Positions 30,490 through 32,588 of a stretch of 32,588 nucleotides of DNA are shown here, one piece after another (within the stretch, counting starts at the first letter, position 1; every line of letters starts with the position of its first letter). A program made the position numbers and the translations under genes. The notes under the pieces were generated by a model, which saw only the letters and a list, made by a program, of their open reading frames with translations, was not told the DNA's origin and did not search any database. The DNA is from an uncultured Pelosinus sp. Lineage in GTDB: Bacteria; Bacillota; Negativicutes; DSM-13327. The stretch covers positions 1 through 32,588 of the forward strand of contig CAMKSY010000007.1 in assembly GCA_946415545.1 (NCBI GenBank), written 5' to 3'.

Positions 30490-30688
30490 GAAGAACTCCT
30501 GTCAAATTCTTGATAATTTAGCAGGAGTTCTATGTGTATTTAGGGAATAGAGATAGTGATAATTTGTTTGGATTCAGAGAAAACGGTGAGCCAAAGATCA
30601 GCCGCCTGACTCGCATAGAATATTGGCATTTTGCTCGGTTTGTTTAAAGTTGAATTTTTATATTGTGATGTTAGGGGGAGAGCGCGAT

Positions 30689-31006
30689 ATGCAGGAAAAC
30701 ACTGAATATAATATTATCACTGAAAAAATGGAGTTAACGGATTATATTCTTTATCTACAATATAAACAGGCAGTACAGGAAATCATCATTAAAAACGACA
30801 ATGCTTTGTTTGATGTATGGGATAATGGTGGAATTAGAGTAGGCGGCGATGAATTCACAAATGATGAATTTTATAAATTGCTTGCATCCGTTGGAATGCA
30901 ATTTTCTTGTAATGGAGTCGTTTTTGAATATAAAGATAATATGTTTATAAGTCAGGAACCTATTTCGATTAAAGAGGAAATAATAAGTGCCATAATTAGT
31001 TTTTAA
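30689..31006 (+). CDS. Small hypothetical protein (105 aa)
   Basis: MQENTEYNIITEKMELTDYILYLQYKQAVQEI...; preceded by TTAGGGGGAG; followed by a terminator-like hairpin. Confidence 0.6.
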   Translation: MQENTEYNIITEKMELTDYILYLQYKQAVQEIIIKNDNALFDVWDNGGIRVGGDEFTNDEFYKLLASVGMQFSCNGVVFEYKDNMFISQEPISIKEEIISAIISF

Positions 31007-31120
31007 CAAAAGGGCTGTAGCAGTAAGCTGATATGCTATTCGTCAACCTAACGGAGTTATCACCACTGAAACATGTTCAATTCTAGCGTATAGTTTTCTA
31101 CAAAAAAATGAAAATAGGAA

Positions 31121-31165
31121 GCCGCGATTTTGCTACCTTTGTGGGTAGAGATCGTGGTTTTTTAT
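31121..31165 (+). terminator. Terminator after the small hypothetical gene
   Basis: AAGCCGCGAT..CTACC..GGGTAG..ATCGTGGTTTTTT. Confidence 0.6.
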
Positions 31166-31177
31166 TGATTTTAATAG

Positions 31178-31267
31178 GATTCTTGCCTCCACCTTATTTG
31201 GTTAAATTTATTTTAAGTGATAGAAAAGTAGCTAGTTGTCCAATGGAGGACAACTAGCTACTTTTTT
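31178..31267 (+). repeat. Degenerate second copy of ssrA 3' end plus terminator (putative att remnant)
   Basis: GATTCTTGCCTCCACC vs ssrA GATTCTCCTCGCCTCCACC; about 30 nt later AAAAGTAGCTAGTTGTCC...GGACAACTAGCTACTTTTTT vs AAAAAGCTATTTGTC...GACAAATAGCTTTTTT. Confidence 0.6.
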
Positions 31268-31366
31268 GTGTTCCACCACTATGGACTCTCCAATATTGGT
31301 GGTATGCGTGAGTTGATAATGTTCAGTTATATATTAAATGCATTCTTTTAAATACATTTAATATAT

Positions 31367-31939
31367 TTACTCTCCTTTTTTGCTAACTTTGAAATTGAGG
31401 TTAACATTAGCGGAGGATGCGAAAGTTTGAATTTCTTCTATCGTCGCAGCTAACTTGTTATTGTCTGGGATGACTACTAGAACTGTGCGTTCATCTGAAA
31501 TTGTGCCGAGTATCTTATTCTTAGTTAATTTCTTATTTGAGGGATCTTTCATTACGAAGAGCCTCTCCAACGCAGAGGCTACTGCTCTGCCTGTCCCATT
31601 GTATGTCTTAATGGCTAATAGTTGAACAGGACTAGTCAAGCTTATTGTTTGGTTTGCAATTAGAGATTTCAGCCTTTTGACGCGATTGTTGTATAGTTCA
31701 TCGTCTGGGTCTGTTAAAGTCCATGCAGTTCCTTTTTTTTGATAACCAAGAGCAACTAGGTCACGTTGTAAGGTGGATTTGCCTATTACGTAGCTAAGTT
31801 TGGGGTTGAGTTCTGCCAAAATTGCTTGTAAGCTGCGATTTGGATTTTCAGCTAATAGCTCGTGGACTATATTTCGTCGATTTTCCCGTTCAAGTTTATT
31901 AGAATCGTCGCATGAGTGATCGAATTTCTCGCTTGTCAT
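31367..31939 (-). CDS. Divergent ArgR-like transcriptional regulator
   Basis: N-terminal HTH-like RRNIVHELLAENPNRSLQAILAELN...GKSTLQRDLVALGYQKKG; C-terminal ArgR-like LLAIKTYNGTGRAVASALERL...KILGTISDERTVLVVIPD. Confidence 0.6.
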   Translation of the reverse strand: MTSEKFDHSCDDSNKLERENRRNIVHELLAENPNRSLQAILAELNPKLSYVIGKSTLQRDLVALGYQKKGTAWTLTDPDDELYNNRVKRLKSLIANQTISLTSPVQLLAIKTYNGTGRAVASALERLFVMKDPSNKKLTKNKILGTISDERTVLVVIPDNNKLAATIEEIQTFASSANVNLNFKVSKKGE

Positions 31940-31977
31940 TGAAGATTTCCCCCTAAATAAAAAATATAGAGTGTTGA

Positions 31978-32225
31978 TTCATGGGAAATCGCTCGATAGA
32001 GTGGGATAGTAAGAAACTGTAAGTAAGGAGGAAAGCCTCACCGTTACTGAGGTTAAAGGAAGAAAGACAAAATAGCTATCCCATGAAAAAATAAGGTAAA
32101 AGGGCTATTCACGGCCTGTATATGACGTAATGAATTATAGAGTAAATGGATTTCCCAATAGTAGTATAACTGTTTACCTTGATGAAATCAAGGTGTATAC
32201 TTACGATGTTGGCGGGAAATTCCCG
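31978..32225 (+). promoter_or_regulatory. Structured intergenic region with competing complementary segments
   Basis: TTCATGGGA/TCCCATGAA, TGGGATAG/CTATCCCA, TGGGAAATC/GATTTCCCA, CCTTGATgaaATCAAGG, CGGGAAaTTCCCG. Confidence 0.45.
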
Positions 32226-32367
32226 ATAAAACATGGGAATTGCCTGGGAAGGAATTAAGCAATTAAGGAAGGGGAGTGTTCGTCATGCAAGTTTGATTAA
32301 GAAGCTAAAACTTTCGTTTTTCTCGTTAGGAATACATAATATTAAAAATAACAGGAGGATTCAGAAC

Positions 32368-32588
32368 ATGACTACAGCAGTAATATTTGAAATCTTAAGT
32401 CAAAAATGCGAAATATTTACCAAGGATTTGGAAAAGTATCAAAATGGAACTTTAGAGGAAAAATTAGAATTTAGTTGGGCGACTCTATTTGTAAACTCTG
32501 GGTATGATGAAGCAGCAAGAGAGTTCGTGAAGTATAGTTTTCACGAAACTGCTCTCGATGGTTTTGAAAGTGAACTTGAAGCAATTAA
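32368..32588 (+). CDS. Hypothetical protein, truncated by window edge
   Basis: ATG 32368 with AGGAGG; MTTAVIFEILSQKCEIFTKDLEKYQNGTLEEKLEFSWATLFVNSGYDEAAREFVKYSFHETALDGFESELEAI; open to right edge. Confidence 0.7.
   Translation, partial: MTTAVIFEILSQKCEIFTKDLEKYQNGTLEEKLEFSWATLFVNSGYDEAAREFVKYSFHETALDGFESELEAI

Noticed and set aside
30400-30510. Short open frames on both strands through the 29-bp repeat (e.g. NRITGNGEK or FAITSDTVLRIISNGEK)
   Set aside because: No start codon/RBS and no recognised protein family; nucleotide-level structure explains it at least as well.
23574-31193. Integrase or transposase gene for the ssrA-bounded block
   Set aside because: Searched translated ORFs in the interval; none shows recombinase or transposase motifs, so no mobile-element call was made.
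32284-32295. Micro-ORF ATG CAA GTT TGA after a GGAAGGGGAG motif
   Set aside because: Only three sense codons; cannot be supported as a leader peptide from sequence alone.

Overview
Firmicute-type chromosomal window, probably Negativicutes/Sporomusaceae-like (inference from gene content and order, not proven). Positions 1-23.2 kb are mostly core: recQ (minus strand, runs off the left edge, absent from the ORF track), a DUF2156 protein that appears to start at ATT, a larA homolog, a SpoIID/LytB lipoprotein, a sugar-diacid-sensor/MCP protein, DUF1934-argS, rpoE(delta)-pyrG, sppA, Yip1, a deacetylase-like lipoprotein, a Spo0F-like regulator, a zinc-ribbon protein, glpX, a LysM-M23 peptidase, an amino-acid ABC transporter and an EamA exporter. 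A tmRNA gene (ssrA, 23227-23573) follows. Immediately 3' of ssrA lies an accessory block of about 7.6 kb. It ends near 31193-31265 with a degenerate second copy of the ssrA 3' end plus a terminator resembling the one next to ssrA, which suggests an old integration at ssrA. The block holds a frameshifted and truncated 5'-nucleotidase pseudogene, a PD-(D/E)XK-type protein, a probable two-gene operon (nuclease-like SEC-C protein plus HEPN-like RX4H protein, the latter with an in-frame TAG near its start), a UDG-superfamily glycosylase and a small orphan protein. A 29-bp direct repeat (27/29 identical), each copy followed by a strong hairpin, brackets the cargo. No integrase was seen. The right end has a divergent ArgR-like regulator and an intergenic region with competing complementary segments. 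The best candidate for an undescribed system is the nuclease/SEC-C + HEPN pair in this block.
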